The notes: generated from the sequence alone by a model not told the origin. A DNA stretch of 44,189 nucleotides from an uncultured Collinsella sp. (GCA_938005465.1 CALLNU010000005.1:1-44189), one strand, 5' to 3'. Numbered from the stretch's first letter, positions 24,372 through 32,591 are shown. Numbers and translations are program-made.

Positions 24372-24791
24372 CTAGACGAGCTCGGCTCCAAGGGCGCGGC
24401 AGGCCGCCTCGCCCTCGTCGTCGGGCGCGTCGTAGCAGATGGTGGAGTCTACGACGTTGACGCCGGCCTCGTCGGCGTCGGCCTTCCAGTTGTCCATCCA
24501 CTCGCCCTCGGCCCACGAATAGGAGCCAAAGAGGACGACCTTCTTGTCGCCGAGAGTCTCCTTGACCTCGTCCCACATTGGCTGGAACTCATCGTACTCG
24601 AGTTCCTCGGAGCCCATGGCGGGGCAGCCGAAGGCGAAGGCATCATATTCGGCGGCCTTGTCGGCAGAGAAGTCGGCGCAGGAGATGACCCCAGTCTCGG
24701 CACCAGCGGACGTGGCGCCTTCGGCAACGAAGTTTGCCATGGCCTCGGTGTTGCCTGTACCGCTCCAGTAGACGACTGCGATCTTGCTCAT
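24372..24791 (-). CDS. Flavodoxin
   Basis: A 139-aa FMN-binding electron carrier that can replace ferredoxin when iron is scarce. The FMN phosphate loop SGTGNTEAM (residues 10-18) follows the first strand MSKIAVVYW; AFGCPAMGSEELE and FGSYSWAEGEWMDNW contact the isoalloxazine in this family. Short-chain flavodoxin of normal length. AAGGAAAGCAT precedes the ATG at 24791. It is downstream of the DUF3793 gene in the same operon. Confidence 0.95.
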   Translation of the reverse strand: MSKIAVVYWSGTGNTEAMANFVAEGATSAGAETGVISCADFSADKAAEYDAFAFGCPAMGSEELEYDEFQPMWDEVKETLGDKKVVLFGSYSWAEGEWMDNWKADADEAGVNVVDSTICYDAPDDEGEAACRALGAELV

Positions 24792-24837
24792 ATGCTTTCC
24801 TTTCGGTTGTGCGGCGTGCGGCCGCATTTTGTATGCT

Positions 24838-25542
24838 CTATCGGGTTGCCTGGACAAGTTGTCCCAGGGTGCAGCCCTGTTGATAGATGTAGGTAAGGTA
24901 TTGCGTACATGCACGATAGGAATCGAAGGTCGTGAGCGCCTGTTCGACGTTTGTGTATACCTTCCAGGCGCCAAAGACTTTATAGTTTTCGCCGTGTTGG
25001 ACGATAAACTGATGGACATCTTCGTAGGGATAGCCCAAAAAATAGCCAATTTCGTGGGGGAATTCGCACATGCACCCCGTATCGCAGTGCCTATTTCGTG
25101 CGAGTGCGCAGACGCTGCCGTCATAGGCGCTTTCTGCGGCATTGCTGCTTGCCAGCGTGATGCGCGCGGCGAGATGCACCAAGGATGCGGGCAGGTTGTG
25201 GACATCGTAGCCTTCGGCGACAAGCGCCGTCGCGGCGCGGGGGTCGGAGAGATATCGCATGAGGTCCGCAGGGCGGTACACATAGATGAGCGCTCCGCAG
25301 GGGCGCCAGACCAAAACGCTCATATGGATCCCGAGCGGTTGGAGCTCGCGGTTGCATTGGGCTATGACGGCGAGCAGGCGAGAGCGTCGCTCTTCGATTT
25401 GAGCGACGCCGAGTTTTCCGTTTTGGTTGGCGTAAACGCCGGGATAGGTAAAGAGTGAAGCCGGCTTGATACCTGCGAGCGTAGGGGAGCAGTTGCGCAC
25501 GACAGCCGTTTGGTATGTTGGGATGTCAATGGTTCGAGTCAC
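24838..25542 (-). CDS. DUF3793-family protein
   Basis: A 234-aa cytoplasmic protein of the DUF3793 family, function unknown. Recognised by the segments SLFTYPG, VLVWRPCGALIYVYRP and HEIGYFLGYPYEDVHQFI, where the last is the family hallmark. Several cysteines cluster near residue 155 (HCDTGCMCEFP). These genes commonly neighbour flavodoxin and iron-uptake genes, which fits an iron-limitation role. The start is a GTG behind GAAAGGGG. The promoter and operator upstream serve both this gene and the flavodoxin gene. Confidence 0.88.
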   Translation of the reverse strand: MTRTIDIPTYQTAVVRNCSPTLAGIKPASLFTYPGVYANQNGKLGVAQIEERRSRLLAVIAQCNRELQPLGIHMSVLVWRPCGALIYVYRPADLMRYLSDPRAATALVAEGYDVHNLPASLVHLAARITLASSNAAESAYDGSVCALARNRHCDTGCMCEFPHEIGYFLGYPYEDVHQFIVQHGENYKVFGAWKVYTNVEQALTTFDSYRACTQYLTYIYQQGCTLGQLVQATR

Positions 25543-25565
25543 AGTACCCCTTTCGAGCCCTCACT

Positions 25566-25609
25566 AGTTTGCCTAGGAAAACTTATACACGAAAGTAAGC
25601 CATGGTCAA
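25566..25609 (-). promoter_or_regulatory. Promoter and 18-bp palindromic operator of the flavodoxin operon
   Basis: On the minus strand: TTGACC (25609-25604), a 16-bp spacer, then TATAAG (25587-25582). AGTTTGCCTAGGAAAACT (25566-25583) is an almost perfect 18-bp palindrome (one mismatch pair) placed directly behind the -10, over the expected transcription start. It looks like a repressor site. Given the flavodoxin gene, an iron-dependent DtxR/IdeR-type repressor is a fair guess; the sequence does not match the Fur consensus. Confidence 0.65.
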
Positions 25610-25635
25610 CAAAAAAGTTTGAAGAGGGAAACTAA

Positions 25636-25689
25636 TTGACCGAACGGACATGATTTTGGGTTAAGATGGGGACACCCCATGGGGGTATC
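25636..25689 (+). promoter_or_regulatory. Promoter with CsoR-like operator for the HMA protein gene
   Basis: TTGACC (25636-25641) and TTAAGA (25661-25666) are 19 bp apart, a long spacer. Just downstream, ACACCCCATGGGGGTAT (25672-25688) has a GGGG/CCCC palindrome which, read on the other strand, is ATACCCCC-ATGGGGTGT, similar to CsoR-family copper operators (TACCCC...GGGGTA). The gene it precedes encodes a heavy-metal-associated domain, which supports metal control. Confidence 0.55.
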
Positions 25690-25717
25690 TAGATAGTGCT
25701 ACTTGAAAGGGGAACGC

Positions 25718-26101
25718 ATGAGTGACTTGCTCAACCCTGCAAATCTCATCGTGCTGGCCGTAATTGCCGTCGGTTTGTTTTTTGGGTTGCGTCGCATTGC
25801 CGCTTCGACTCGCGGAAAGAGCTGCTGCAGTGACGGCGCGAGCGGAAAGAAGGCCAAGAAGGTCGTGGTCGCGGATACCGATCCGTCTCATTATCCCTAT
25901 AGCGAGGAGCTGCTCATCGGCGGCATGAGTTGCGACGGCTGCGCTCAGAACGTGGCCAATGCCCTGAATGCGCTGGATGGCGTGTGGGCAACGGTGACGT
26001 ATGCGGACCACACGGCACGCGTGCGCTCTAAGCAGCCGGTTGATCGTGGTGTCCTCGAGACGGCCGTGAAGGACGCGGGTTACTACGTCATGACGCTGTA
26101 A
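25718..26101 (+). CDS. Membrane-anchored heavy-metal-associated (HMA) domain protein
   Basis: A 127-aa protein: one membrane helix (residues 9-25), a short linker with a CC pair (Cys36-Cys37) and a lysine-rich stretch, then an HMA domain (about 62-127) with the metal site GGMSCDGC (Cys72, Cys75). HMA domains carry Cu(I) or similar soft metals. A single-pass anchored copy without an ATPase could be a copper chaperone or buffer. GAAAGGGG lies seven bases before the ATG. The CsoR-like site upstream suggests copper induction. No copper ATPase is in the window. Confidence 0.85.
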   Translation: MSDLLNPANLIVLAVIAVGLFFGLRRIAASTRGKSCCSDGASGKKAKKVVVADTDPSHYPYSEELLIGGMSCDGCAQNVANALNALDGVWATVTYADHTARVRSKQPVDRGVLETAVKDAGYYVMTL

Positions 26102-26127
26102 GCGCCGCCCTGGATGCGCTTCCTTGG

Positions 26128-26553
26128 CTAGGCTCGTCCGCGCAGTTCGATGTCTTGGATATCGTCGAAGTCGATGGCGATGTCCCTGAGCTTGAGCAGC
26201 TTGAACGCGGGAAGCACTTCGTCGAGAATGCCGGTGCGGCTACGATAGCCGTACGTATCGTAATAGGTGACGCGTACCAGGTCGCCTCGTTTGAGGCCCT
26301 CGAGCTTTTTCGAAAGCTCGAGGGCTTTTTCTTCCGTGAGTTCGCATTTGGACTCAACAGTGATCTCTTGTTTGCGCACGAGCTCGTAGTATCCCGTGAG
26401 GGCGGCAAAGGGCATAAACTGCGCGGCGCGGCCGGCGCGCACGGCACCGTTGGCGGTGAGCTTTGGGTCGGCGGAGCGACGTCTTCCCTCAGGGTCCGCT
26501 AGGCGCTCGAAGGCGGTCGGCGGGCGCACGGGCTGTTGTTTGGGTTTAGGCAC
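26128..26553 (-). CDS. YolD-like protein
   Basis: A 141-aa YolD-family protein, thought to be an accessory factor of UvrX-type Y-family polymerases. The hallmark is RAAQFMPFAALTGYYELVRKQE (residues 42-63), followed by a strand-rich half (GDLVRVTYYDTYGYRSRTGILDEV). The start is a GTG with AGGAGG just upstream, inside the last codons of the polymerase gene (8-bp overlap), so translation is coupled. Confidence 0.9.
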   Translation of the reverse strand: MPKPKQQPVRPPTAFERLADPEGRRRSADPKLTANGAVRAGRAAQFMPFAALTGYYELVRKQEITVESKCELTEEKALELSKKLEGLKRGDLVRVTYYDTYGYRSRTGILDEVLPAFKLLKLRDIAIDFDDIQDIELRGRA

Positions 26554-28051
26554 GATGTCCTCCTACCTGATCGTTGCGTTCGCGTGCGGTGGCGCCGGCA
26601 GTAAAGCTCAGTCCCTTAACCAGGGCGTTCTTGCCGTACTTGCCCTTTACGGCCAGAACGGCGCGTGCCAGGTCGCGCTCGCGCTCATCGGCCTCGACGT
26701 CGCTAAACAGATCGATGGTGGCAAATTCCTCGGGCACAAGATTGCCAAATCCCAGGTTGATGCGCTTGACTGGTCGTTTGGGATCGACAGCCTGCGCCCA
26801 GAGCTCATCGAAATAGCCCATGATCTTCTTAAACGAATTAGTGCGTTCAGGCAGCTTGTGGGATGCATTGGAATGCGCGAACAGCGCGGCATAGCCACCG
26901 CGCGGTTTGCCGCCATGCTCTCCCACAAAGATGCCATCGATAGCCTGCGCCTCCCGCACCAGGCGGCGCCGTTCGTCATCGCGCTGGACGGGCTTGGGCG
27001 CACGGGGCGCGAGTTCGGGGCCGGCGGTTGCGGTGGGTTCGATACTCGACGTGCTCGAGCGCAGGTACCCGCATCCGTCCACATATTGCGCTGTACCGCT
27101 GGCGTCGAGGCGGCGTATGTCGGCGCGCTCGCTTGCGTAGCCCACAAAGAGCGAGATGCTGTCGCAGACCACGTGCTTATCGACTAAGTCCAACACGGCG
27201 TTGTCGACCATCTCGCGCAAGACGGTGTAGGCCTGTTCGTAGGCATAGCCTTTCGAGAGCACCTGTCCTGTGGTGGTCGAAGTTGCTTGCGGGCGATAGG
27301 CTTGGATATCGGCGATGGTTGTCGGCTCGCGCCCGAAGGCATGGTCGATGAGATACTCGGCATTGACGCCGAGCTCGTCGTAAAGCAGGTTTTCGTCGAG
27401 CGCGGCGACACCCATCAGATCGTAGACACCGTATTTTTCTAGGCGGGCTGCCACGCCGGGGCCGATACCCCAGATATCGGTGATGGGACGATGGGGCCAG
27501 ATCTCCTTGCGAAAGGTTTCGTCGTCGAGTATGCCGATGCGGCTGGGTACGTGCTTGGCGGTAATGTCGAGCGCCACCTTGGCCTGGAATAGGTTGGGGC
27601 CGATGCCGACCGTCGCCGTGATGCCGGTGCGCGCGAGGACCTCATCGCGCAACATGCAGGCAAAGCCTTTGGCATTAGTGTGGTAGAGGTCTAGATAGGG
27701 CGTCACGTCGATAAAGCATTCGTCGATTGAATAGACGTGAATGTCTTGCGGGCTCACGTATTCTAGATAGATGCCGTAGATTTGCGCCGACACTTCCATG
27801 TAGTGCTGCATGCGCGGTACGGCCTTGATGTAGTCGATGCCGTCGGGAATCTCGAATAGACGGCAGCGGTTGTGTATCCCGAGGTCCTTCATGGCCTGTG
27901 TGATGGCGAGGCAGATGGTCGTGCGCCCGCGCGATTCGTCGGCAACGACCAGGCGCGTAGTGAGTGGGTCGAGTCCTCGGTCGACGCACTCGACGCTGGC
28001 GTAGAACGTCTTAAGGTCGATGCAGATATAGGTGTGACGCTCGTGCCCCAC
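26546..28051 (-). CDS. Y-family DNA polymerase, UvrX-like
   Basis: A 501-aa translesion polymerase. The catalytic carboxylates are in ICIDLKTFYASVEC (Asp12) and YSIDECFIDV (Asp110, Glu111); the helix-hairpin-helix is in ITDIWGIGPGVAARLEKYG. Compared with E. coli DinB (351 aa) it is long: an insert of about 80 residues rich in Pro/Arg (near 335-400) lies within the little-finger region, as in UvrX-type proteins. The start is a GTG at 28051 behind GGGAGA, because the longer open frame upstream overlaps the promoter and LexA box. Expected to be SOS-induced and to cause damage-associated mutagenesis with YolD. Confidence 0.92.
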   Translation of the reverse strand: MGHERHTYICIDLKTFYASVECVDRGLDPLTTRLVVADESRGRTTICLAITQAMKDLGIHNRCRLFEIPDGIDYIKAVPRMQHYMEVSAQIYGIYLEYVSPQDIHVYSIDECFIDVTPYLDLYHTNAKGFACMLRDEVLARTGITATVGIGPNLFQAKVALDITAKHVPSRIGILDDETFRKEIWPHRPITDIWGIGPGVAARLEKYGVYDLMGVAALDENLLYDELGVNAEYLIDHAFGREPTTIADIQAYRPQATSTTTGQVLSKGYAYEQAYTVLREMVDNAVLDLVDKHVVCDSISLFVGYASERADIRRLDASGTAQYVDGCGYLRSSTSSIEPTATAGPELAPRAPKPVQRDDERRRLVREAQAIDGIFVGEHGGKPRGGYAALFAHSNASHKLPERTNSFKKIMGYFDELWAQAVDPKRPVKRINLGFGNLVPEEFATIDLFSDVEADERERDLARAVLAVKGKYGKNALVKGLSFTAGATARERNDQVGGHRA

Positions 28052-28079
28052 GCGTTCTCCCATCAAACACATGTTCTTA

Positions 28080-28123
28080 TCGAATACTTGTTCGATAATA
28101 CCCGCTCGTCCGGACATCGTCAA
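28080..28123 (-). promoter_or_regulatory. SOS promoter with LexA box
   Basis: On the minus strand: TTGACG (28123-28118), a 17-bp spacer, TATTAT (28100-28095), then TCGAACAAGTATTCGA (28095-28080), which matches the Gram-positive/actinobacterial LexA site CGAACNNNNGTTCG at all but one core position. The box covers the transcription start of the polymerase-yolD operon. Confidence 0.88.
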
Positions 28124-28124
28124 A

Positions 28125-28159
28125 ACCTGCCAAAAAGGGACTGGTTTGTTTTGGTAGGT
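28125..28159. repeat. Small hairpin beside the SOS promoter
   Basis: ACCTGCCAAAA (28125-28135) pairs with TTTTGGTAGGT (28149-28159, one G-U) around a loop with AGGGAC. The ACCTGCCAAA word also occurs in the hairpin at 28821-28882. The rest of the gap to 28285 shows no gene. Confidence 0.6.
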
Positions 28160-28285
28160 ATGGTCGTGCGGCTGGATCGGGTTTTAACGCAGCTCTAAAG
28201 AGTGCGAAACAGCTCGGAAAACCTCGCTTCGTAGCATGGGCCTAACGATTGATACCGCCTATACGCACGGAAGGTTGTGGAAAAG

Positions 28286-28810
28286 ATGGTCAATTATGGG
28301 TTTGGTATGCCGACGCGCTTGGTTGCGGATGGGGATGTGGCTCGCTGGTGCGGGCGATTGGTTGCCCACTATGGCGGCACCAAGGCACTGGTCGTGCTGG
28401 GAGGCGACAAGCACACGCGTGATGAGCTCGTTTCGGCGGCGCTGGGCTCGGTTGATCGAGCTCTGCTCGAGCGCGTGCTTTTCCGCTGCGGCTCGGTTGA
28501 AGGCGACGGAGGAGACGAGCTGATCGACGAAGCCGTGGCCCTGGCGACCGACGAAGGCGTGGACTTTGTCTTGGCGATTGGCGATGCCGATACTGCCGGC
28601 TTTGCGCGCGAGCTCGCCCGTCGCATGGCGGCGCTCGATGTCGGCGAAGACGGTTTTGTCCCTTATGGATGTATCGTCTCGGAGGGCAAGGTGCCTGCTG
28701 TCGTGGGCACCGGCGAGGTTCCCGTTTTTGCCATCATCGCGCCCGAACTGCTGGAGGGCATCGGGTCTCCTCTGCGTGAGTTGCTCGGTAGCGTCTGCGC
28801 TGCGGCCTAA
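28286..28810 (+). CDS. Truncated iron-alcohol-dehydrogenase-like protein
   Basis: A 174-aa protein that looks like only the N-terminal nucleotide-binding half of an iron-containing alcohol dehydrogenase (butanol dehydrogenase type): FGMPTRLVADGDV, LVVLGGDK, then DEGVDFVLAIGDADTAGFARELA where intact enzymes have a GGGS phosphate loop, and a stretch ending VPVFAIIAPELLEG. The whole C-terminal helical domain with the metal ligands is missing, and GGGS is replaced by GDAD. It is therefore unlikely to be a working dehydrogenase. The frame is intact and long, so it may be a repurposed domain rather than a fresh pseudogene. ATG 28286 is preferred over a GTG at 28277 on spacing from GGAAGG. Confidence 0.65.
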   Translation: MVNYGFGMPTRLVADGDVARWCGRLVAHYGGTKALVVLGGDKHTRDELVSAALGSVDRALLERVLFRCGSVEGDGGDELIDEAVALATDEGVDFVLAIGDADTAGFARELARRMAALDVGEDGFVPYGCIVSEGKVPAVVGTGEVPVFAIIAPELLEGIGSPLRELLGSVCAAA

Positions 28811-28820
28811 TATTTGGCAT

Positions 28821-28882
28821 AAAGGGATAGGTTATTTTTGATTGGTAAAGCGTTTGACCTGCCAAATTAAACCTGTCCCTTT
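28821..28882. repeat. Inverted-repeat element with GGGACAGG-type arms
   Basis: AAAGGGATAGGTT (28821-28833) pairs with AACCTGTCCCTTT (28870-28882) at 12 of 13 positions plus one G-U; weaker pairing continues inward (GATTGG and CCAAATT). Read from the right arm, the sequence AAAGGGACAGGTT is the kind of end seen on REP/REPIN-like elements. The 200-bp gap to pgi has no gene. Confidence 0.7.
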
Positions 28883-29009
28883 TTGGTCGGTTGCCGTTTG
28901 GGGGCCGATTGGCAACGCTCGCTGATTATAGTCTTGACCTGCGCTAGAATAGTGGCATCTGAATGTCCGGGCGCATGGAGGCGTGCGCCCGTATGCTGAG
29001 GAGGACTCT

Positions 29010-30704
29010 ATGGCAACTGTTGCCGCACCTATCGATGCTACGTCGACTGCCGCTTGGAAGGCGCTCGAGGCCCATCAGGAGAAGCTCGAGGCCGAGGGTA
29101 TCGACCTCAAGGCCTGGTTCGCCGCCGATGCCGAGCGCGTGAACAAGCTGAGCTTTGACGCCGGTGACCTGCACTTCGACCTGTCCAAGAACCTGGTGAC
29201 CGATGAGACCGTCAAGCTGCTGTGCGATCTTGCCCGCGAGGTGAAGCTCGAGGAGCGCCGCGACGCCATGTTCTCCGGCGAGCACATCAACACCACCGAG
29301 GACCGCGCCGTCCTGCACACCGCGCTGCGCCGCCCGGTAAGCGAGAAGGGCCAGCTCATCGTCGACGGCCAGGACGTCGTCGCCGACGTGCACGAGGTTC
29401 TCGACCGCATGTATACCTTCGCCGAGCGCGTGCGCTCCGGTGAGTGGAAGGGTGTTACCGGCAAAAAGATCGAGCACCTGGTGTCCATCGGCATCGGCGG
29501 CTCCGATCTGGGCCCGGTCATGGCTTACGAGGCCCTGCGTCCCTATGCCGACGCCGGTATCGATTGCCGCTATATCTCCAACATCGATCCCAACGACCAG
29601 GCCGAGAAGCTCAAGGGTTTGGATCCCGAGACCACGCTCGTGATCATCGTCTCCAAGACCTTCACCACGCTCGAGACCCTCACCAACGCCCGCGAGGTCA
29701 AGACCTGGATGCTCGAGCAGCTCAAGGCTCAGGGCGCCATCGACGGCTCCGATGAGCAGAACGCCGAGGCCGTGGCAAAGCACTTCGTCGCCGTTTCCAC
29801 CGCACTCGAGAAGGTCGAGGCTTTCGGTATCGACCCGGCCAACGCCTTTGGTTTCTGGAACTGGGTCGGCGGCCGCTACTCCGTCGACTCCGCCGTGGGC
29901 CTGTCGCTGATCGTCGTGCTCGGCCCCGAGCGTTTCCAGCAGTTCCTCGAGGGCTTCCACGCTATCGACGAGTACTTCTGCAACACGCCGCTCGAGAACA
30001 ATGCCGTTGCGCTGATGGGTTTGTTCAACGTCTGGTACGTCAACTTCTTCGGTTCCAAGAGCCACGCCGTGCTTCCGTACTGCCAGTACCTGCACCGCTT
30101 CCCGGCCTACCTGCAGCAGCTCACCATGGAGTCCAACGGCAAGCATGTCCGTTGGGACGGCAGCGCTGTGACCTCCGACACCGGTGAGATCTTCTGGGGC
30201 GAGCCCGGCACCAATGGTCAGCACGCCTTCTATCAGCTGCTGCACCAGGGCACCGTGGTGGTTCCGGCCGATTTCATCGCCTTCGCCAATACCGCCAACC
30301 CTGCGACCGATGGCGGTCAGGACGTGCACGAGCTGTTCCTGGGCAACTTCCTGGCCCAGACCAAGGCGCTCGCTTTTGGTAAGACGGCCGATGAGGTGCG
30401 CGCCGAGGGCACGCCCGAGCAGATCGTCCCGGCCCGCTGCTTTGAGGGCAACCGTCCGACGACCTCGATCTTCGGCGACACGCTGACCCCGTTCGCACTC
30501 GGCGAGCTCATCGCCCTGTACGAGCACATCACGTTTGTCGAGGGCACGGTCTGGGGTATCGACTCCTACGACCAGTGGGGCGTTGAGCTGGGCAAGCAGC
30601 TTGCCAAACAAATCACCCCGGCCTTCCACGACGACGCCGCCAAGGCCGAGCAGGACGCTTCGACCCAGGCGCTCATCGAGTTCTATCGCGCTCACCGCAA
30701 GTAG
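29010..30704 (+). CDS. pgi: Glucose-6-phosphate isomerase
   Basis: Interconverts glucose 6-phosphate and fructose 6-phosphate. The 564-aa protein has the sugar-phosphate binding motif IGIGGSDLGPVMAYEAL, the signature FGFWNWVGGRYSVDSAVGLS, the catalytic glutamate region MESNGKHVRWDGSAV, GEPGTNGQHAFYQLLHQGT, and the C-terminal catalytic lysine in SYDQWGVELGKQLAKQI. Normal length for the long-type enzyme. GAGGAGG precedes the ATG. It probably also serves glucose 6-phosphate coming from the fructosamine locus downstream. Confidence 0.98.
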   Translation: MATVAAPIDATSTAAWKALEAHQEKLEAEGIDLKAWFAADAERVNKLSFDAGDLHFDLSKNLVTDETVKLLCDLAREVKLEERRDAMFSGEHINTTEDRAVLHTALRRPVSEKGQLIVDGQDVVADVHEVLDRMYTFAERVRSGEWKGVTGKKIEHLVSIGIGGSDLGPVMAYEALRPYADAGIDCRYISNIDPNDQAEKLKGLDPETTLVIIVSKTFTTLETLTNAREVKTWMLEQLKAQGAIDGSDEQNAEAVAKHFVAVSTALEKVEAFGIDPANAFGFWNWVGGRYSVDSAVGLSLIVVLGPERFQQFLEGFHAIDEYFCNTPLENNAVALMGLFNVWYVNFFGSKSHAVLPYCQYLHRFPAYLQQLTMESNGKHVRWDGSAVTSDTGEIFWGEPGTNGQHAFYQLLHQGTVVVPADFIAFANTANPATDGGQDVHELFLGNFLAQTKALAFGKTADEVRAEGTPEQIVPARCFEGNRPTTSIFGDTLTPFALGELIALYEHITFVEGTVWGIDSYDQWGVELGKQLAKQITPAFHDDAAKAEQDASTQALIEFYRAHRK

Positions 30705-30735
30705 GATTCGCTGCGAAAACTAACGCATAGCCGAC

Positions 30736-30768
30736 AAGGGCCCGTATCCGTTGGGATGCGGGCCCTTT
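30736..30768 (+). terminator. Terminator of pgi
   Basis: AAGGGCCCG-TATCC pairs with GGATG-CGGGCCCTT around GTTG, with TTTGC behind. Beyond it, up to 30941, lie one further hairpin (GGCGCCTCGACG / CGTCGAAGGCGC, 30799-30833) and no gene. Confidence 0.8.
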
Positions 30769-30941
30769 GCTATTTGGATAGGATGGAATGTATCGGGAGG
30801 CGCCTCGACGGGCATCGCAATCGTCGAAGGCGCGCCGGCCATGTTTGGGACAATATGACATTTTTCCCGTTGCAAACAGCGCCGCCGTGGGTGTTCTGTA
30901 TGATGGCTCAGACAAGGTTGCTCAATGACAGGGAGGCGCAT

Positions 30942-31784
30942 ATGGCAATTAAGGCCATCGCAATGGATATCGACGGTACGCTCACCAACGACCAGAAGGT
31001 GATCAGCCCGCGTACGCGCGAGAAGCTGCTCGCGGCGCAGGAATCGGGTATTAAGCTCATCTTGGCTTCGGGTCGTCCCGCCTGGGGTCTTTACGCCTTG
31101 GCGCAGGAGCTCGACCTTCAAAACCATGACGGTCTGTTAGTTGCCTTTAATGGCGCGCATGTGGTCGACGCACAGACCGATGAGGTCCTTTTTGACCAAG
31201 CCATGCCGGCTGACGAGCTGCACCGTCTGATTGATCACCTGCGCAGTTTTGACGTGATCCCTATGATTTCGCTCGGTCGCGATTTGCACGTCGAGGACTC
31301 GTACCATTGCATGATCACGCTGCCTGACGGCTCGCAGAAAAACATCGTCAAATACGAGCGCGATGCGTGCGACCTTAAGATCCGCGAGGTCGAGAGTTTG
31401 CATGAGGTCGTGGATACTTATCCCGTGGACAAGCTGCTGACGGCGGGCGATCCGATCTACCTGCAGGCGCATTACGAGGAAATGTATGCGCCCTTTACCC
31501 AGACGCTTTCGGGCATGTTTACGGCCGACTGGTACTTTGAGTACACGGCGCCCGGTATCGACAAGGCCCGCGCGCTTGAGGGTGCCCTGTCCAAGCTGGG
31601 TATCGATGCCAGCGAGGTTGTCTCGTTTGGCGACGGCCAGAATGACAAATCTATGATCGAGTGGGCTGGTACCGGCGTCGCCATGGGTAACGCTGTCGAT
31701 GAAGTCAAGGCCGTGGCCCAGATGGTGACCGCCAACAACAATGAAGACGGTATCGCGGTGGCACTTGACCAACTGCTGGGTTAG
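30942..31784 (+). CDS. Cof-type HAD phosphatase (YidA-like)
   Basis: A 280-aa HAD phosphatase of the Cof/YidA group, acting on sugar phosphates. Motif I is AMDIDGTLTND (Asp9, Asp11), motif II LASGRPAWGLY, motif III Lys in GIDKARALEGALS and motif IV FGDGQNDKSMIEWAG followed by GVAMGNAVDEVK. GGGAGG before the ATG at 30942 sets the start; the upstream open frame is not coding. Specific substrate unknown. Confidence 0.92.
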   Translation: MAIKAIAMDIDGTLTNDQKVISPRTREKLLAAQESGIKLILASGRPAWGLYALAQELDLQNHDGLLVAFNGAHVVDAQTDEVLFDQAMPADELHRLIDHLRSFDVIPMISLGRDLHVEDSYHCMITLPDGSQKNIVKYERDACDLKIREVESLHEVVDTYPVDKLLTAGDPIYLQAHYEEMYAPFTQTLSGMFTADWYFEYTAPGIDKARALEGALSKLGIDASEVVSFGDGQNDKSMIEWAGTGVAMGNAVDEVKAVAQMVTANNNEDGIAVALDQLLG

Positions 31785-31806
31785 AATCGCCGATAGTGCA
31801 TGGTTC

Positions 31807-31832
31807 GGGCGTCCGCTTGCGGGCGCCCTTTT
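31807..31832 (+). terminator. Terminator/attenuator between the two HAD genes
   Basis: GGGCGTCCGC / GCGGGCGCCC with a 2-nt loop and one mismatch, followed by TTTT. It lies between the stop of the Cof gene and the start of the next HAD gene. Confidence 0.7.
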
Positions 31833-31847
31833 GTTAGGGAGGGTGCC

Positions 31848-32507
31848 GTGTCCGCATTTCCGTTCGACGCCGTTATCTTTGACATGGACGGCGTCATCGT
31901 CGATACCGAGTATTACTACCTGGGGGAGACTGCCGCGTTTGCCAAGGAGCTTGGGTTGAATCTGACCCAAGAGGAGTTGAATGGGCAGGTCGGTACCTCG
32001 CATCAGTTCTTCCTGCATATGCTGGTCGATTGGTTTGAGCGCGCCGGTAAAGGGCACTTCACTGGCGAGGAAGCGTTGGCCCGTTGGGACGAGTGGGCGC
32101 ATAAGCGTCCGCGTGACTACCAGGCTTTGATTAACCCGGGCGCTGTGGATACGATTCGAGAGTTGCCGCGCCGCGGCGTTCGCGTGGCACTGGCGAGCTC
32201 GTCTCCCATGGTTAGCATCGAGGAGGTGCTCAATGCATGCGGGCTGTCGGATGCCTTTGAGTACGTGGTGAGCGGCGAGCAGTTTAAGGAGAGCAAGCCC
32301 GAGCCCGACATCTACCTGCATGCGCTGGACCTGCTGGGGCTGCCCGCGAATCGCTGCTGCTGCGTTGAGGATTCCGTTCCGGGCATTACCGCGGGTAAGC
32401 GAGCCGGCCTGACGGTCATTGCCAAGCGCGAGGAGCGCTTTGGCTTTAGCCAGGATGCCGCGGACAAGATTATCGACCAGCTGCCGGAGCTGCTCACGCT
32501 TTCTTAG
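31848..32507 (+). CDS. HAD hydrolase, beta-phosphoglucomutase/phosphatase type
   Basis: A 219-aa HAD-IA protein. Motif I FDMDGVIVDTE (Asp12, Asp14), motif II LASSSP, motif III lysine in FKESKPEPDIYL, motif IV EDSVPGITAGKRAG, with a helical cap. This subfamily contains beta-phosphoglucomutase and various sugar-phosphate phosphatases; the two cannot be separated by eye, although the cap lacks an obvious TRSLE-type mutase motif, so a phosphatase is more likely. The start is a GTG behind AGGGAGG. Confidence 0.88.
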   Translation: MSAFPFDAVIFDMDGVIVDTEYYYLGETAAFAKELGLNLTQEELNGQVGTSHQFFLHMLVDWFERAGKGHFTGEEALARWDEWAHKRPRDYQALINPGAVDTIRELPRRGVRVALASSSPMVSIEEVLNACGLSDAFEYVVSGEQFKESKPEPDIYLHALDLLGLPANRCCCVEDSVPGITAGKRAGLTVIAKREERFGFSQDAADKIIDQLPELLTLS

Positions 32508-32591
32508 GAGCGCGGTAGTTGCGCGTTTTTCGGGTCTGATGAGTAAATAGCCGACATTTTGGTGCGACACCTAGCATACTTTAAGCTAATG

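Noticed and set aside
28944..30695. 583-codon open frame antisense to pgi, and a 542-codon one antisense to metY (13201-14829)
   Set aside because: Same codon-bias artefact; the sense frames encode unmistakable Pgi and MetY.
30842..30880. TGTTTGGGA...TCCC...AAACA as another hairpin element
   Set aside because: Pairing is broken by large internal loops; too weak to list with the long inverted repeats.
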